Below, piece after piece: positions 9,766 through 21,527 of a stretch of 46,253 nt of DNA (its first letter is position 1; each line of letters opens with the position of its first letter). Source of the DNA: Thiomicrorhabdus sp. (lineage in GTDB: Bacteria; Pseudomonadota; Gammaproteobacteria; Thiomicrospirales; Thiomicrospiraceae); assembly GCA_006222135.1 (NCBI GenBank), contig VCMI01000040.1, positions 16-46,268 on the forward strand. Reading direction: 5' to 3'. The notes beneath the pieces were generated by a model. That model was not told where the DNA came from, ran no database searches, and saw only the letters and a program-made list of their open reading frames with translations. The position numbers and the translations under genes were made by a program.

Positions 9766-10838
9766 ATGACACAGCAAGTATTGGTTTTACCAGGTGATGG
9801 TATTGGTCCAGAGATTACAGCAGAAGCCGTAAAGGTTTTAGAAGCCTTGAAGCATTCTGATAGTTTAGATATTACTCTGTCAGAAGATTTAGTTGGTGGT
9901 GCCGCTTATGAAGCGCATGGAGTGCCTTTATCTGATGAAACTATGGCCAAAGCACAGGCGGCTGACGCAATTTTATTAGGAGCGGTCGGGGGTTATAAGT
10001 GGGAATCATTAGATATCTCCGTTCGTCCTGAGAAAGGCTTGTTACGTTTACGTTCTGAAATGCAGTTGTTCGCTAACTTGCGTCCTGCTTATTTATTCCC
10101 ACAGTTAGCAGATGCTTCAACGCTAAAGCCTGAAGTGGTTGCTGGTTTGGATATTTTAATTGTCCGCGAATTAACGGGGGGGATCTATTTCGGTCAACCA
10201 CGGGGCATTCGTATTTTAGAAAATGGTGAGCGTGAGGGGTATAACACTTACGTTTATAGAGAGTCTGAAATCAAGCGTATCGCACACGTTGCTTTCCAAG
10301 CGGCCATGAAGCGTGATAAAAGTTAACGTCTATTGATAAAGCGAATGTATTGGAAGTAACAGAGCTTTGGCGTGAAATCGTTGATATGGTTTCTAAAGAG
10401 TACCCAGAAGTCACAGTGAATCACATGTATGTTGATAACGCGGCGATGCAGTTGGTGTTCAATCCAAAACAGTTCGATGTTATGGTAACGGGTAATATGT
10501 TTGGAGATATCTTGTCAGATGAAGCGTCTATGTTGACGGGTTCTATCGGCATGTTAGCGTCAGCCTCTTTGGATGCGAATAATAAAGGTATGTATGAGCC
10601 AAGCCATGGTTCAGCACCTGATATTGCAGGCCAGAATGTCGCGAATCCATTAGCCACGATTTTATCAGCTGCGATGATGTTACGTTATACATTAGGGCGT
10701 GAAGATTTGGCCGTTAAGATTGAAGTCGCCGTCTCTAAAGTTTTGGATCAGGGGTTACGTACGGGTGATATCTGCTCTGCGGGCATGACTCAGGTTAGTT
10801 GCAGTGACATGGGTGACGCAGTTGTTGCAGCGCTTTAA
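9766..10838 (+). CDS. leuB: 3-isopropylmalate dehydrogenase, split by one apparent 1-nt deletion
   Basis: ORFs 9766-10326 and 10350-10838 together make a whole LeuB. Adding one A to the A4 run at 10318-10321 gives ...[22 protein letters not shown].... Confidence 0.93.
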
Positions 10839-10868
10839 GGCACTGCAACTCGGACGGCTTTCATTCCG

Positions 10869-11857
10869 ATGAGAAATCATTTTACGATTACCATTAGTGA
10901 TGTACATGGTGCACGTCACTATTCGTTTAAACAGTTTGTCCGCAAGTTTGTATGGATTCTATTTGCCGTTTTTGTCACTGTTTGGACGGTAGGTGGGATT
11001 TCAATTTGGTGGTTATATCACGAAGCCGACAATGTTGAGTTGGCGTATAAAAATTCGGTTAAAGCCTTTACAGAAAGCTTAGAAACGACGCGTTCTGACT
11101 ATGAGAGTCTGCTAATTGAAAAAACTAAGTTGGAGCAGGATTTATTGAGCACCAGCTCTCAGGTCGCTTTTTTAGATCAAGCGTTGCAAGGCCTGGAGGA
11201 GTTGGTCGGTGAAGGTGATTCTGCATCCGAAATTGATGTTCCACCTCTGCCTCTGGATGAGCGGGTTAAACGCGTTCAGTTAAACTCCTTAGGTAAAAAT
11301 ATCATGATGAGCATGGTGCCTAGCGGGCCTGCCGTTGCGAATTATAAAGGTTTAAGCAGCAAGTACGGGCGGAGAATTCACCCGATTACGGGTAAAAACA
11401 TTTACATGGTGGACTTGATTATCGCGGCAAAACGGGCGCTACGGTCATTGCAACGGCAGATGGAGTGGTCAAGTATTCTTCAAGGAATAAAGAGAGTGGT
11501 TTTGGTAACCTAGTTACTTTGGTGCACGCCAACGGCTTTATGACACGTTATGCGCACCTAAGTAAACGAACTGTTAGGGTCGGCGACTATGTGCAAAAGG
11601 GCGAAAAAATTGGCGAAATTGGTAATACTGGACGCTCTACTGGTTCGCATTTACATTATGAAGTTTGGTTTTTATATAAACGACTCAACCCTCAGGCCTT
11701 TAATGACTGGTCAGTTGGGAAGTACGATGAAATTTTTACAAAGGTAAAAGGGGTTCCATGGGGTTCTTTAAGTCAAGCGGTCGACATGCACGTCAAGAAG
11801 GTGGAAAAACAATTATTGCTGAAGGGTGCCTCATTAGCGGTGAAATTGCCGATTTAA
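10869..11857 (+). CDS. M23 (LytM-type) metallopeptidase, membrane-anchored, with one apparent frameshift
   Basis: N-terminal TM and coiled region. Adding a C at about 11405 (tacatggt to taccatggt) joins SSKYGRRIHPITGKNIYHGGLDYRGKTGATVIATADGVV to ...HANGFMTRYAHLS...GRSTGSHLHYEVW. Confidence 0.88.
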
Positions 11858-12267
11858 AGGGTGCTTTACATATTGATGGCCATATCGATGGTATTATTGA
11901 TAGTGGTTATGATGTGTCTATTGGTGAATCAGGGCATGTCACAGGCTTGATCAAAGCCAAGCAGATTGTGCTGAGTGGTCTCCTAGAAGGTAAGGTTGCT
12001 TGCGAAAGCATTGAGATTTTAGCGACAGGCAAGCTTATTGGCGAATTGATTTGTGGTGAGTTTACATTGGAAGCTGGCGGTAAATTTATTGGCCAGAGTC
12101 ATGAGATGACTGAAGGCGGCATGGTCGTGAGTTTGCCGGAAACGTTTGAGCAGCTGGGATATATGACGCAAACGTCTAGCTTAGCAAAGGTCTCATTGAA
12201 TAATCAGAGTAATTCAGACAAGCCGAAGACTGACGTTGATGAGGCTTCAGTTGAAGAGCGTAAGTAA
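11758..12267 (+). CDS. bactofilin family protein
   Basis: KTIIAEGCLISGEIADLKGALHIDGHIDGIIDSGYDVSIGESGHVTGLIKAKQIVLSGLLEGKV, a beta-helical polymer-forming repeat pattern. Overlaps the M23 ORF by 100 nt in another frame. Confidence 0.9.
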   Translation: MGFFKSSGRHARQEGGKTIIAEGCLISGEIADLKGALHIDGHIDGIIDSGYDVSIGESGHVTGLIKAKQIVLSGLLEGKVACESIEILATGKLIGELICGEFTLEAGGKFIGQSHEMTEGGMVVSLPETFEQLGYMTQTSSLAKVSLNNQSNSDKPKTDVDEASVEERK

Positions 12268-12398
12268 TAATTTCAAAAAAATAAACAAATTTTAAGTTTT
12301 TGCTCAAGAAGAGCATACATCGTAAACAGCGTTTCCGTGCAGGTCGATTTGCCAGAAATAAGGCTGCATAACGGTGGAATAATATTGAAGGGTACAAA

Positions 12399-13421
12399 AT
12401 GACTAAGTTATATGATATTGCTGTTGTGGGCGCAACCGGTGCGGTTGGTGAGACAATTTTAAAAGTGCTTCAAGAGCGTAATTTTCCTGTGGGCAACTTA
12501 TACCTATTAGCGAGCAGTCGTTCTGCAGGTAAAAAGATCCTGTTTGCTGGTAAGTGGATTGTGGTTTTAGATTTAGCCGAGTTTGACTTTTCTAAAGCTC
12601 AAATCGGTCTCTTCTCGCCTGGTGCAAGTGTCTCTAAAACATATGCTCCAAAAGCGGCTGCAGCAGGTTGTATCGTTATCGATAATACTTCAGAGTTCCG
12701 TTATGACGATGAGATCCCATTGGTCGTTCCTGAAGTCAATCCTGAAGCCGTCGCTGGTTATAAAAAGCATGGTATTATCGCCAACCCTAACTGTTCGACT
12801 ATTCAAATGATGGTAGCTCTAAAGCCTATCTATGATGCTGTCGGTATTAGTCGCATTAATGTTGCAACTTATCAAGCTGTATCAGGAACCGGTAAAAATG
12901 CGATTGAAGAACTTGCTAAACAGACTGCTAATTTATTGAATATGAAGCCGGTAGAAGTAGAAGTTTATCCTAAGCAAATCGCTTTTAACGTTATTCCGCA
13001 AATCGATGTCTTTATGGATAATGGTTACACCAAAGAAGAGATGAAGATGGTGTGGGAAACGAAGAAGATCATGAATGACGCGAATATTAAGGTCAATGCT
13101 ACGGCGGTTCGTGTACCCGTATTCTTTGGTCATAGTGAAGCGATTCATATCGAAACAGACAGAAAAATTACCGCTGCAGAAGCGAAAACTTTAATGGAAG
13201 CCGCAGAGGGCATTGTCTTGATTGATGAGCACGTTGATGGCGGTTATCCGACAGCCGTCAGTGACGCCGCAGATACAAATCCAGTTTATGTTGGCCGTAT
13301 TCGTGAAGATATCACAATGGAAAATGGTTTGAATATTTGGGTAGTTGCCGATAATGTGCGTAAAGGCGCGGCAACCAATACGGTACAAATCGCTGAATTA
13401 TTGATTAAAGACCATATTTAA
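12399..13421 (+). CDS. asd: aspartate-semialdehyde dehydrogenase
   Basis: VAVVGATGAVGET-type N-terminus, NPNCSTIQMMVALKPI, ATYQAVSGTGK, RVPVFFGHSEAIHIE. Confidence 0.95.
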   Translation: MTKLYDIAVVGATGAVGETILKVLQERNFPVGNLYLLASSRSAGKKILFAGKWIVVLDLAEFDFSKAQIGLFSPGASVSKTYAPKAAAAGCIVIDNTSEFRYDDEIPLVVPEVNPEAVAGYKKHGIIANPNCSTIQMMVALKPIYDAVGISRINVATYQAVSGTGKNAIEELAKQTANLLNMKPVEVEVYPKQIAFNVIPQIDVFMDNGYTKEEMKMVWETKKIMNDANIKVNATAVRVPVFFGHSEAIHIETDRKITAAEAKTLMEAAEGIVLIDEHVDGGYPTAVSDAADTNPVYVGRIREDITMENGLNIWVVADNVRKGAATNTVQIAELLIKDHI

Positions 13422-13424
13422 ACT

Positions 13425-14210
13425 GTGATAAAAATTGCACTGGGCATAGAGTACCAAGGTACTCAATACTGTGGATACCAGCGACAATTAGATTGTCCAA
13501 CGGTTCAAGGGCATTTGGAGAAAGCGCTTTCCAGTATTGCCAATGAACCGATTGCGTTAACCTGTGCAGGTCGTACCGATACGGGTGTTCATGCTGTTGG
13601 CCAGGTAGTGCATTTTGAAACTAAGGCAAAACGACAGTTAAAAGCTTGGGTTCAAGGCGCAAATACCAAGTTGCCATTTGATATCCGTATTAGCTGGGCC
13701 AAGGAAGTTACTGAAGAGTTCCATGCCCGTTTTTCAGCAGGCTCTCGTCAGTATCGTTATGTGATTTATAATCGCAGCGTGAATTCAGCTGTCTTAGCCA
13801 ATAGGGTGACATGGATTTACTCCCATTTGGATGTCGATAAAATGCACCAGGGCGCGCAAGCGTTGTTAGGTCATCACGATTTCAGCTCTTTTAGAGCCTC
13901 GGGTTGTCAGGCCAATAATGCCTTGCGAACAGTGGAGTCAGTCTCTGTCTCTCGTAAGGGGGATTTTGTCTTTATTGATATTCAGGCGAACGCTTTTTTA
14001 CATCACATGGTTCGCAATATTGCAGGGACCTTGTTTCAAATTGGCTTGTCAGAGAAGCCTGTGGAATGGGTTGCTGAGGTGTTGGCTTTAATGGATAGAA
14101 CTAAAGCAGCGGGCACAGGGCCTGCAACGGGATTGTATTTTGTAAATGCATTTTATCCTGAGCAATTTGAGATACCTAAAGTGGCTTTAGATGAGGTGCT
14201 ATGGCAGTGA
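13425..14210 (+). CDS. truA: tRNA pseudouridine(38-40) synthase
   Basis: GIEYQGTQYCGYQRQ, CAGRTDTGVHAVGQVVHF, HHMVRNIAGTL; GTG start. Confidence 0.95.
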   Translation: MIKIALGIEYQGTQYCGYQRQLDCPTVQGHLEKALSSIANEPIALTCAGRTDTGVHAVGQVVHFETKAKRQLKAWVQGANTKLPFDIRISWAKEVTEEFHARFSAGSRQYRYVIYNRSVNSAVLANRVTWIYSHLDVDKMHQGAQALLGHHDFSSFRASGCQANNALRTVESVSVSRKGDFVFIDIQANAFLHHMVRNIAGTLFQIGLSEKPVEWVAEVLALMDRTKAAGTGPATGLYFVNAFYPEQFEIPKVALDEVLWQ

Positions 14211-14845
14211 GCCTAATTAATCGAAGAACACGCATTAAGATTTGCGGATTAACCTCTGTGGAAGATGCTTTATTAGCGGTGAATAGCGGAGCAGATGCCA
14301 TTGGTTTGGTGTTCTATGAACCCAGTCCACGTCACGTCAGTATTGACCAGGCCTGGTCAATTGCAGAATCGATTCCTGCATTTGTGACCAAGACAGCCCT
14401 GTTCGTGAACCCGGACGTTGAATACGTGAAAGAGGTTTTAAGAACGGTTAAAATTGATCTATTACAGTTTCACGGTGATGAGGGTCCCGAGTTCTGTGAG
14501 CAGTTTGGACTGACTTACATTAAAGCCGTGCGTATGCGTGACGATATTGATTTAGCAGCTTTGGAAAAGTCTTATAGCCGTTCAGCAGGTTTACTGTTGG
14601 ATGCTTATAAAAAAGGTGTTCCGGGTGGTACAGGTGAACAGTTTGATTGGGAGAGTATTCCATCAAACATTGCCCCAAGAATTATTTTAGCGGGTGGCTT
14701 AAACCCTGGAAACGTTCGGCAAGCCATTCAGCAGGTTGCACCCTGGGCACTTGACGTCAGTGGCGGAGTCGAGGCTTCGAAAGGGGTGAAATCCGCTGAA
14801 AAAATACAAAAATTTATGCAACAAGTTATGAGTACAGTTCAATGA
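14201..14845 (+). CDS. trpF: phosphoribosylanthranilate isomerase
   Basis: [57 protein letters not shown]. Confidence 0.95.
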   Translation: MAVSLINRRTRIKICGLTSVEDALLAVNSGADAIGLVFYEPSPRHVSIDQAWSIAESIPAFVTKTALFVNPDVEYVKEVLRTVKIDLLQFHGDEGPEFCEQFGLTYIKAVRMRDDIDLAALEKSYSRSAGLLLDAYKKGVPGGTGEQFDWESIPSNIAPRIILAGGLNPGNVRQAIQQVAPWALDVSGGVEASKGVKSAEKIQKFMQQVMSTVQ

Positions 14846-16047
14846 CAATAGACTATTCTAAATATCCTGATGAGCACGGACACTTTGGTCCTTATGGTGG
14901 TATTTTCGCGCCAGAAACTTTAATGGCCGCATTGGAACAACTTAATCAGGAATACAAGAGCGTTAAGAATAATCCTGGTTTTTTAAAAGAGTTGGCCGAA
15001 GACCTACAAAACTATGTAGGACGTCCTACGCCTTTATATTATGCAAAACGTTGGTCTGAATCTTTAGGTGGTGCAAAAATCTATCTGAAGCGTGAAGATC
15101 TGAATCACACGGGTGCGCATAAAATCAATAATACCATTGGGCAAGCTTTGCTGGCAAAGCGTCTGGGTAAAACTCGTATTATTGCAGAAACGGGTGCAGG
15201 ACAGCACGGCGTTGCTAGTGCGACGGTTGCCGCTCGTTTAGGTTTGGAATGTGTCGTCTATATGGGTGCGGATGATATTATTCGTCAAGCGCCTAATGTG
15301 ATGCGAATGAAAATGCTTGGTGCGACTGTGGTCGGTGTTGAGTCGGGTTCGCGTACTTTAAAAGATGCCTTAAATGAAGCGATGCGCGACTGGGTTACGA
15401 ATGTAGATGATACTTTCTACATTATCGGTACGGTGGCTGGACCTCATCCCTATCCTGGTATGGTCAGAGATTTCCAAGCAATTATTGGTCGTGAAACCAA
15501 GCAGCAGTCATTAGCAAAGGAAGGTAAATTACCGGACGTGTTGCTTGCTTGTGTGGGCGGTGGCTCAAATGCGATTGGTCTATTTCATGAGTTTCTGGGC
15601 GATGACAGTGTCAGAATGATCGGCGTTGAACCGGGCGGTTTAGGTCTAGAAACAGGTCAGCATGCAGCCCCTTTATGTAAGGGTACTCCGGGTGTATTAC
15701 ACGGCAATCGTACCTATTTGATGCAAGATGAAAATGGCCAGATTTTAGGTACCCACTCTATCTCAGCAGGCCTGGATTATCCTGGTGTTGGTCCAGAGCA
15801 TTCTTGGTTAAAAGATATTAAGCGTGTTGAGTATGTTGCGATTAATGATGAAGAAGCATTGCAAGGTTTTAGAGATTTAACTCGCTATGAAGGCATTATT
15901 CCAGCATTGGAAACGAGTCATGCGATTGCTTATGCGACTAAATTAGCGCCAACGATGTCTAAAGATCAAATGATTGTCATTAATCTATCTGGTCGTGGCG
16001 ATAAAGACATGAATACGATTGCACAAATTGAAGGTTATGACGTTTAA
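14842..16047 (+). CDS. trpB: tryptophan synthase beta chain
   Basis: [48 protein letters not shown]. Confidence 0.98.
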   Translation: MTIDYSKYPDEHGHFGPYGGIFAPETLMAALEQLNQEYKSVKNNPGFLKELAEDLQNYVGRPTPLYYAKRWSESLGGAKIYLKREDLNHTGAHKINNTIGQALLAKRLGKTRIIAETGAGQHGVASATVAARLGLECVVYMGADDIIRQAPNVMRMKMLGATVVGVESGSRTLKDALNEAMRDWVTNVDDTFYIIGTVAGPHPYPGMVRDFQAIIGRETKQQSLAKEGKLPDVLLACVGGGSNAIGLFHEFLGDDSVRMIGVEPGGLGLETGQHAAPLCKGTPGVLHGNRTYLMQDENGQILGTHSISAGLDYPGVGPEHSWLKDIKRVEYVAINDEEALQGFRDLTRYEGIIPALETSHAIAYATKLAPTMSKDQMIVINLSGRGDKDMNTIAQIEGYDV

Positions 16048-16151
16048 GAATGTATTCTAAGGGCTGTGATCTTGGCAATTATTCGTAGATAAATAATTCA
16101 GTTTGAAACAGAATCTATAATGATTTGATTAAGTTTTTTTAGGGAAATAGT

Positions 16152-16976
16152 ATGAGCAGGATACAACAGAAATTTGAGGCATTAAAGAGTGTTGGTAGAA
16201 CCGCTTTAATTCCCTATATCACAGCCGGTGATCCAGAGCCAAATGCAACGGTTGATTTAATGCATCTTCTAGTTCAAAAGGGTGCGGATATGCTGGAACT
16301 GGGTGTCCCTTTTTCGGACCCTATGGCGGATGGGCCAGTGATTCAAAAAGCCGTTGAACGAGCGTTGCGTCACAACGTCAGTTTGGATGATGTTCTTGAG
16401 TTTGTCCGTGTCTTTCGTGAAGAGGATAGTGAAACTCCGATTATTTTAATGGGGTATCTAAACCCGATTGAAGCCATGGGTTATGAAGAATTTGCTAATG
16501 CTGCCAGTTCTGTGGGTGTGGATGCGGTATTGACAGTTGATATGCCACCTGAAGAGTCTCAAGGTTATTTACAGGCAATGAGCACACATGAATTAGATCG
16601 TATCTTTTTAGTTTCTCCGACCACGCCAGAGAGCCGTTTACAGTCAGTCAATGAAAAAGGCAGTGGTTTTGTCTATTATGTCTCCCTTAAAGGTGTGACG
16701 GGTTCAAAAGAGTTAGATACGGTGGATGTAGCCAATAATATGGCGCGACTACAAACAAAATTAAATATACCTATTGGTATTGGCTTTGGGATTAATAATG
16801 GCCCAATGGCTTTTGAAATGGCAAAACTGGGCGACGCTGTGGTGGTGGGTTCTTCGTTAGTTAAATTAATAGAAGCCAATGAATCCAAGGGGCGTTATGA
16901 TATTAATCTTGCCCTTGGTGAAAAGATGGCAGAATTTCGGCATGCTATAGACAGAGCCGATGCACTTAAAGGTTAG
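16152..16976 (+). CDS. trpA: tryptophan synthase alpha chain
   Basis: [42 protein letters not shown]. Confidence 0.97.
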   Translation: MSRIQQKFEALKSVGRTALIPYITAGDPEPNATVDLMHLLVQKGADMLELGVPFSDPMADGPVIQKAVERALRHNVSLDDVLEFVRVFREEDSETPIILMGYLNPIEAMGYEEFANAASSVGVDAVLTVDMPPEESQGYLQAMSTHELDRIFLVSPTTPESRLQSVNEKGSGFVYYVSLKGVTGSKELDTVDVANNMARLQTKLNIPIGIGFGINNGPMAFEMAKLGDAVVVGSSLVKLIEANESKGRYDINLALGEKMAEFRHAIDRADALKG

Positions 16977-16984
16977 GAGTAGAC

Positions 16985-17839
16985 ATGAGCTGGTTTGAAA
17001 AGATTTTACCGAGTATTAAGCAAGTCACTGAACGCAAAAAATCCGTTCCTGAAGGTTTGTGGACTAAGTGTCCTAAATGTGAAGCAACGCTTTATCGTTC
17101 TGAAGTAGCACGCAATGAGGAAGTCTGTCCTAAGTGTCAGCACCATATGCGTTTAGGCGGTCGTCAGCGTTTGCATGTCTTTTTGGATGAAGGTAGTTTC
17201 AAAGAGACGGCTGCGAATATTTCACCTGTGGATGCGCTTAAATTTAAAGATATTAAAAGATATAAAGATCGAATTTCGGCGGCACAAAAATCCACGGGTG
17301 AGAAGGATGCTTTGATCACTGGTGTTGGGACGATTAATGGCTTAGAAATCGTGGCGGCAGCATTTGAATTCAAGTTTATGGGCGGCTCAATGGGTTCAGT
17401 TGTCGGCGAGAAGTTTGTACGTTGTGTGGATGAGGCGACTGAACGTCAGTGTCCATTTATCTGCTTCTCAGCCAGTGGTGGGGCGCGTATGCAGGAAGCA
17501 TTGTTCTCTTTAATGCAGATGGCGAAGACCAGTGCTGCCTTAGGCCGATTACGTGCAAAAGGTTTGCCGTTTATCTCTGTGCTGACTGATCCTACAATGG
17601 GTGGGGTTTCAGCCAGTTTTGCAATGTTAGGCGATTTGAATGTCGCGGAACCTAAAGCCTTGATTGGTTTTGCAGGACCTCGCGTTATCGAACAGACTGT
17701 TCGTGAGAAGTTGCCTGAAGGGTTTCAGCGTAGTGAGTTTTTGCTAGAGCATGGTGCGATTGATCGCATTATTCACCGTCATGAACTTACAAGTGAGCTG
17801 TCTGATCTTTGCAAGATGTTATTGAACAAGTCTGCTTGA
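16985..17839 (+). CDS. accD: acetyl-CoA carboxylase carboxyltransferase beta subunit
   Basis: [12 protein letters not shown]...CPKCQHHMR zinc motif; [51 protein letters not shown]. Confidence 0.98.
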   Translation: MSWFEKILPSIKQVTERKKSVPEGLWTKCPKCEATLYRSEVARNEEVCPKCQHHMRLGGRQRLHVFLDEGSFKETAANISPVDALKFKDIKRYKDRISAAQKSTGEKDALITGVGTINGLEIVAAAFEFKFMGGSMGSVVGEKFVRCVDEATERQCPFICFSASGGARMQEALFSLMQMAKTSAALGRLRAKGLPFISVLTDPTMGGVSASFAMLGDLNVAEPKALIGFAGPRVIEQTVREKLPEGFQRSEFLLEHGAIDRIIHRHELTSELSDLCKMLLNKSA

Positions 17840-17922
17840 TCTAGTTTAGTGGCTAGCCACTTATCTATTTGTAATTATTTACCTCAATCCCGCCCCTCTC
17901 GGGGGCAAAGATTCAAAAAAAT

Positions 17923-19269
17923 ATGACAATTCCGAATCGTCAATCCAGCCTAACGGACTGGGTTGATTGGTTACTTCAATTACACGCTCAAGAAATAGAC
18001 CTTGGCCTCGACCGGATTCGTCTGGTGGCTGATGCTATGCAATTGACTAAGCCTGCTCCAGTGGTGATTAGTGTTGCTGGTACGAATGGCAAAGGTTCTA
18101 GTGTTGCTCTCTTGGTTGCGATTCTCAAAGCGGCTGGACACCAAGTCGGCGCTTATACTTCTCCGCATATCCAGTTTTTTAACGAACGCATTCAAATCAA
18201 CGGCACTCCGGTCAGCGATTATTTAATCATTGATGCATTTATAGCGATTGAAGCGGCTAGAGCAGAAACTAAATTAACCTATTTTGAATTTTCAACCTTA
18301 GCGGCACTCTATCTATTTAAACGAGCTCAGTTAGATGTGGTTGTGCTTGAGGTTGGTTTAGGTGGGCGTCTGGATGCCGTCAATATAGTCGATGCAGATG
18401 CCGCTTTGATTACAGCGATTGATATTGACCATGTCGATTGGTTAGGCAGTGATCGCTCTGTTATAGCCACAGAAAAAGCCGGTATCATGCGCTGTGCAAA
18501 ACCCGCAATTTGTTCGGATGTAGCTCCTCCTGCAAGTTTAATGGCTTATGCAAATGATAAACTTGTACCGTTAAGTCAGTTTAAAGTTGATTTTGATTTG
18601 CAGATAAATGACCAGGCCTGGTCATTTAAGTGGTTAAAAGAGCAAGATTCTGTACAGTTGGTTTGCCCATTAGACGATTTACCTTTTCCTGCACTCAAGG
18701 GTGAATTTCAACTGAATAATGCAGCGGGTGTGATCGCGCTCTTATCTAAGCTGAGTTCCTTATTGCAAGTTGATAGTCATGCCATTAAGCTAGGCTTGCG
18801 TCAAGTCAGTCACCCTGGTAGATTGCAATCCATAGAGCTTGGGTCACAATCTTGGTTGGTTGATGTTGCGCATAATCCACAATCCGCTTTAGCTTTAGCG
18901 AGTTATTTGCAGCAACAACAAGCCGAGCGTATTGAATTAGAATATTTATGCCTATTTTCGGTATTAAGTGATAAAGATGCTTTACCGATGGTTGAAAAAA
19001 TAGCCCCTTTTGTCTCCCGTTGGGTTATTGCTGATTTACAAATCCCACGAGCCACTTCCGTTGAAGCTTTGCGTGCTTTATTAAACAGAGCAGGTATTGA
19101 AAATTCGAATATCATCATTAAGAAAAGTATGGCAGACGCCGCGGCTTATGCCAAAATCAGTTCTGAAACAGATGTTTTAGTCTGGGGTTCATTTTTTACA
19201 GTATCTCAAGTATTAGCAAGTTTAGCTGTTAATACGACAGTTTTGAAAACAGAGAAAGCGCATGGATAA
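17923..19269 (+). CDS. folC: dihydrofolate/folylpolyglutamate synthase
   Basis: VAGTNGKGSSVALL, YTSPHIQFFNERI, EVGLGGRLDAVN, DVAHNPQSA. Confidence 0.95.
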   Translation: MTIPNRQSSLTDWVDWLLQLHAQEIDLGLDRIRLVADAMQLTKPAPVVISVAGTNGKGSSVALLVAILKAAGHQVGAYTSPHIQFFNERIQINGTPVSDYLIIDAFIAIEAARAETKLTYFEFSTLAALYLFKRAQLDVVVLEVGLGGRLDAVNIVDADAALITAIDIDHVDWLGSDRSVIATEKAGIMRCAKPAICSDVAPPASLMAYANDKLVPLSQFKVDFDLQINDQAWSFKWLKEQDSVQLVCPLDDLPFPALKGEFQLNNAAGVIALLSKLSSLLQVDSHAIKLGLRQVSHPGRLQSIELGSQSWLVDVAHNPQSALALASYLQQQQAERIELEYLCLFSVLSDKDALPMVEKIAPFVSRWVIADLQIPRATSVEALRALLNRAGIENSNIIIKKSMADAAAYAKISSETDVLVWGSFFTVSQVLASLAVNTTVLKTEKAHG

Positions 19270-19822
19270 TCTCAGTAAGTACCGTTTAACGGGTGCTTTT
19301 CTTTGGCTTTTGTTATTGGTGATTTTAGTGCCTAGTTGGTATAGTAATCCCGTAAATTTCCATCCCGAAGGGCATCAAAGTATCAGTACCAAAGGTGAGC
19401 ATCCTTTGGTTGAACATATTTATGAACTGCCTGTGCAAACGGTCCAAAAGCAAGCCGAGGTTCAAAGTAGTCCATTGGTAAATGATCAAGCTACGGATAA
19501 GGAAATGGTCGTTAAATCGATCGAAGTACCCCAAGACAGAGTGAGCGATAATAAATCGGTTGCTAACGATCCAAAACAAATTGAGCAAGCCATCTCTGTA
19601 CAATGGCTTGTTAGAATTACAGCCTATAAAGATATCACGGCAGCCAACGACTTATTGGGGCGTCTTGAGACTAATTATCCGGTGTGGATTAAAGAATTTA
19701 AGAAAAGTGGAACTTATTCAGTACGAACGGGGCCTTATCTTTCTAGAGCCAAAGCTGAACAGGATAAACGAAAATTAGATAAAATGTTACGAACGAATGC
19801 AGAAGTCGTACAACTTAATTGA
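19262..19822 (+). CDS. SPOR-domain protein (DedD-like position)
   Basis: Single N-terminal TM; C-terminal WLVRITAYKDITAANDLLGRLETNYPVWI...YSVRTGPYLSRAKAEQDKRKLDK resembles SPOR; located between folC and purF. Confidence 0.75.
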   Translation: MDNLSKYRLTGAFLWLLLLVILVPSWYSNPVNFHPEGHQSISTKGEHPLVEHIYELPVQTVQKQAEVQSSPLVNDQATDKEMVVKSIEVPQDRVSDNKSVANDPKQIEQAISVQWLVRITAYKDITAANDLLGRLETNYPVWIKEFKKSGTYSVRTGPYLSRAKAEQDKRKLDKMLRTNAEVVQLN

Positions 19823-19871
19823 ACAGTGCTAAGCTGAACAATAAATTTTAAGTAAGAGAGAGTGTGCAAAG

Positions 19872-21388
19872 ATGTGCGGTATTGTTGGGATTGTATTGGC
19901 TAGCGGCCAAACGGTTGGTCAAGAGATTTATGACGCTTTAACTACGTTACAACATCGTGGTCAGGATGCCGCGGGTATTGTGACTTGTGAAAATGGACGT
20001 TTTTTCAGCGTAAAGCGAACGGCATGGTCAAGGATGTGTTTCGGACACGTCACATGCGGGATTTGCATGGTAATATCGGAATTGGTCATGTCCGTTATCC
20101 TACGGCAGGCTCTTCTTCGAGTGCGGAAGCCCAGCCATTTTATGTGAACTCTCCTTATGGCATCGCAATGGGCCATAACGGTAACTTAACCAATGCTGAT
20201 GCGTTGGCACAAGAGATTTATCGCCAAGATTTACGCCACCTCAATACCAACTCAGATTCGGAAGTACTATTGAATATTTTTGCACATGAATTGATGCAGC
20301 AGAAGAAGCTCTTTATTGACCATGAAGATGTCTTTAATGCGGTTCGCAAGGTACATCAACGTGTCAAAGGTGGTTATGCAGCTGTCGGCGTTATCTCTAA
20401 TATCGGCATAGTCGCTTTCCGCGACCCTTTTGGTTTACGTCCTGTCGTCGTTGGTAAGCGAGCCAATATCAATGGTTTTGATTACATGGTGGCCTCTGAG
20501 TCCGTCGCTTTAGATGGACTGGGTTACGAATTAATGAAAGATTTGGCGCCTGGTGAAGCGGTCGTCATTACAGATGCCGGTGAGATTTTCTTTCAGCAGT
20601 GCGCTGAAAACCCGAAATTATCGCCTTGTATCTTTGAGTTTGTTTATTTTGCTCGTCCTGATTCAATGATTGATAACATCTCTGTTCATAAGTCTCGTCT
20701 TCGTATGGGTGTGACGCTCGCGGATAAAATCCTTAAAGAGTGGCCAGATCATGATATCGATGTGGTGATGCCGATTCCGGATACCAGTCGCACCTCTGCA
20801 TTAGAATTGGCTTCTAGATTGGGTTGTCCGTATCGTGAAGGGTTTATCAAAAACCGCTATATCGGTCGTACCTTCATTATGCCTGGACAACAGTTACGTA
20901 AAAAATCAGTGCGTCAAAAGCTGAATGCCATTGGTTTAGAGTTCGAAGGTAAAAACGTATTATTGGTCGATGATTCCATTGTTCGTGGTACGACTTCTGC
21001 ACAAATTGTTGAAATGGCACGTGAAGCAGGCGCTAAAAAAGTATATTTCGCTTCTGCGGCACCTCCCGTTCGTTTCCCTTATGTTTATGGGATTGATATG
21101 CCGTCACCAGCAGAATTGGTTGCGAGTAATCGAACCGTTGAGGAAATAGGTGAAATTATTGGTTGTGACAAATTAATTTACCAAGACTTGGCAGATTTGA
21201 TTGAAGCGGTCGGAGCGGGTAATGAGAATATCGCTGAATTTGATACCTCTTGTTTCAGTGGGATTTATGCCACAGAAGATATTACGCCTGAGTATTTAGC
21301 CTCTATAGATACGGCGCGTAATGATGATGCGCAATCTAGTAAACAAGCTTCCGGTCAGGAAACCGTCGGAATTCACAACGGTGACTAG
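19872..21388 (+). CDS. purF: amidophosphoribosyltransferase, with one apparent 1-nt deletion
   Basis: MCGIVGIV...[13 protein letters not shown] (19872 ORF) joins to [29 protein letters not shown] if one T is added to the T6 run at 20000-20005; later [14 protein letters not shown]. Confidence 0.95.
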
Positions 21389-21416
21389 AGTGGTTATTAG
21401 GTCAAGATTGAATTTG

Positions 21417-21527
21417 GCCCTGCGCTCACATGGTTTGTAAGGCCGCAGGACATGCCCTGCACTGACATGGTTTTGTAAAGTTGCAGGCATGCCCTGCGCT
21501 GACAGGATTTTGTAAAGCGGCAGGACG
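21417..21527. repeat. three imperfect tandem units of 37 bp, each able to form a CCTGC...GCAGG-type hairpin
   Basis: Units 21417-21453, 21454-21490, 21491-21527, all GCCCTGC[GA]CT[CG]ACA...TTTGTAA.....GCAGG. Confidence 0.8.

Noticed and set aside
12300-12371. Possible 23-aa basic ORF (LKKSIHRKQRFRAGRFARNKAA) between the bactofilin and asd
   Set aside because: Only a TTG start, no convincing ribosome-binding site and no recognisable family; not supportable without conservation data.
17848-17906. AGTGGCTAGCCACT palindrome and GCCCC/GGGGC hairpin between accD and folC
   Set aside because: Short, without a following T tract or a match to other repeats in the window; could be chance or a weak attenuator.
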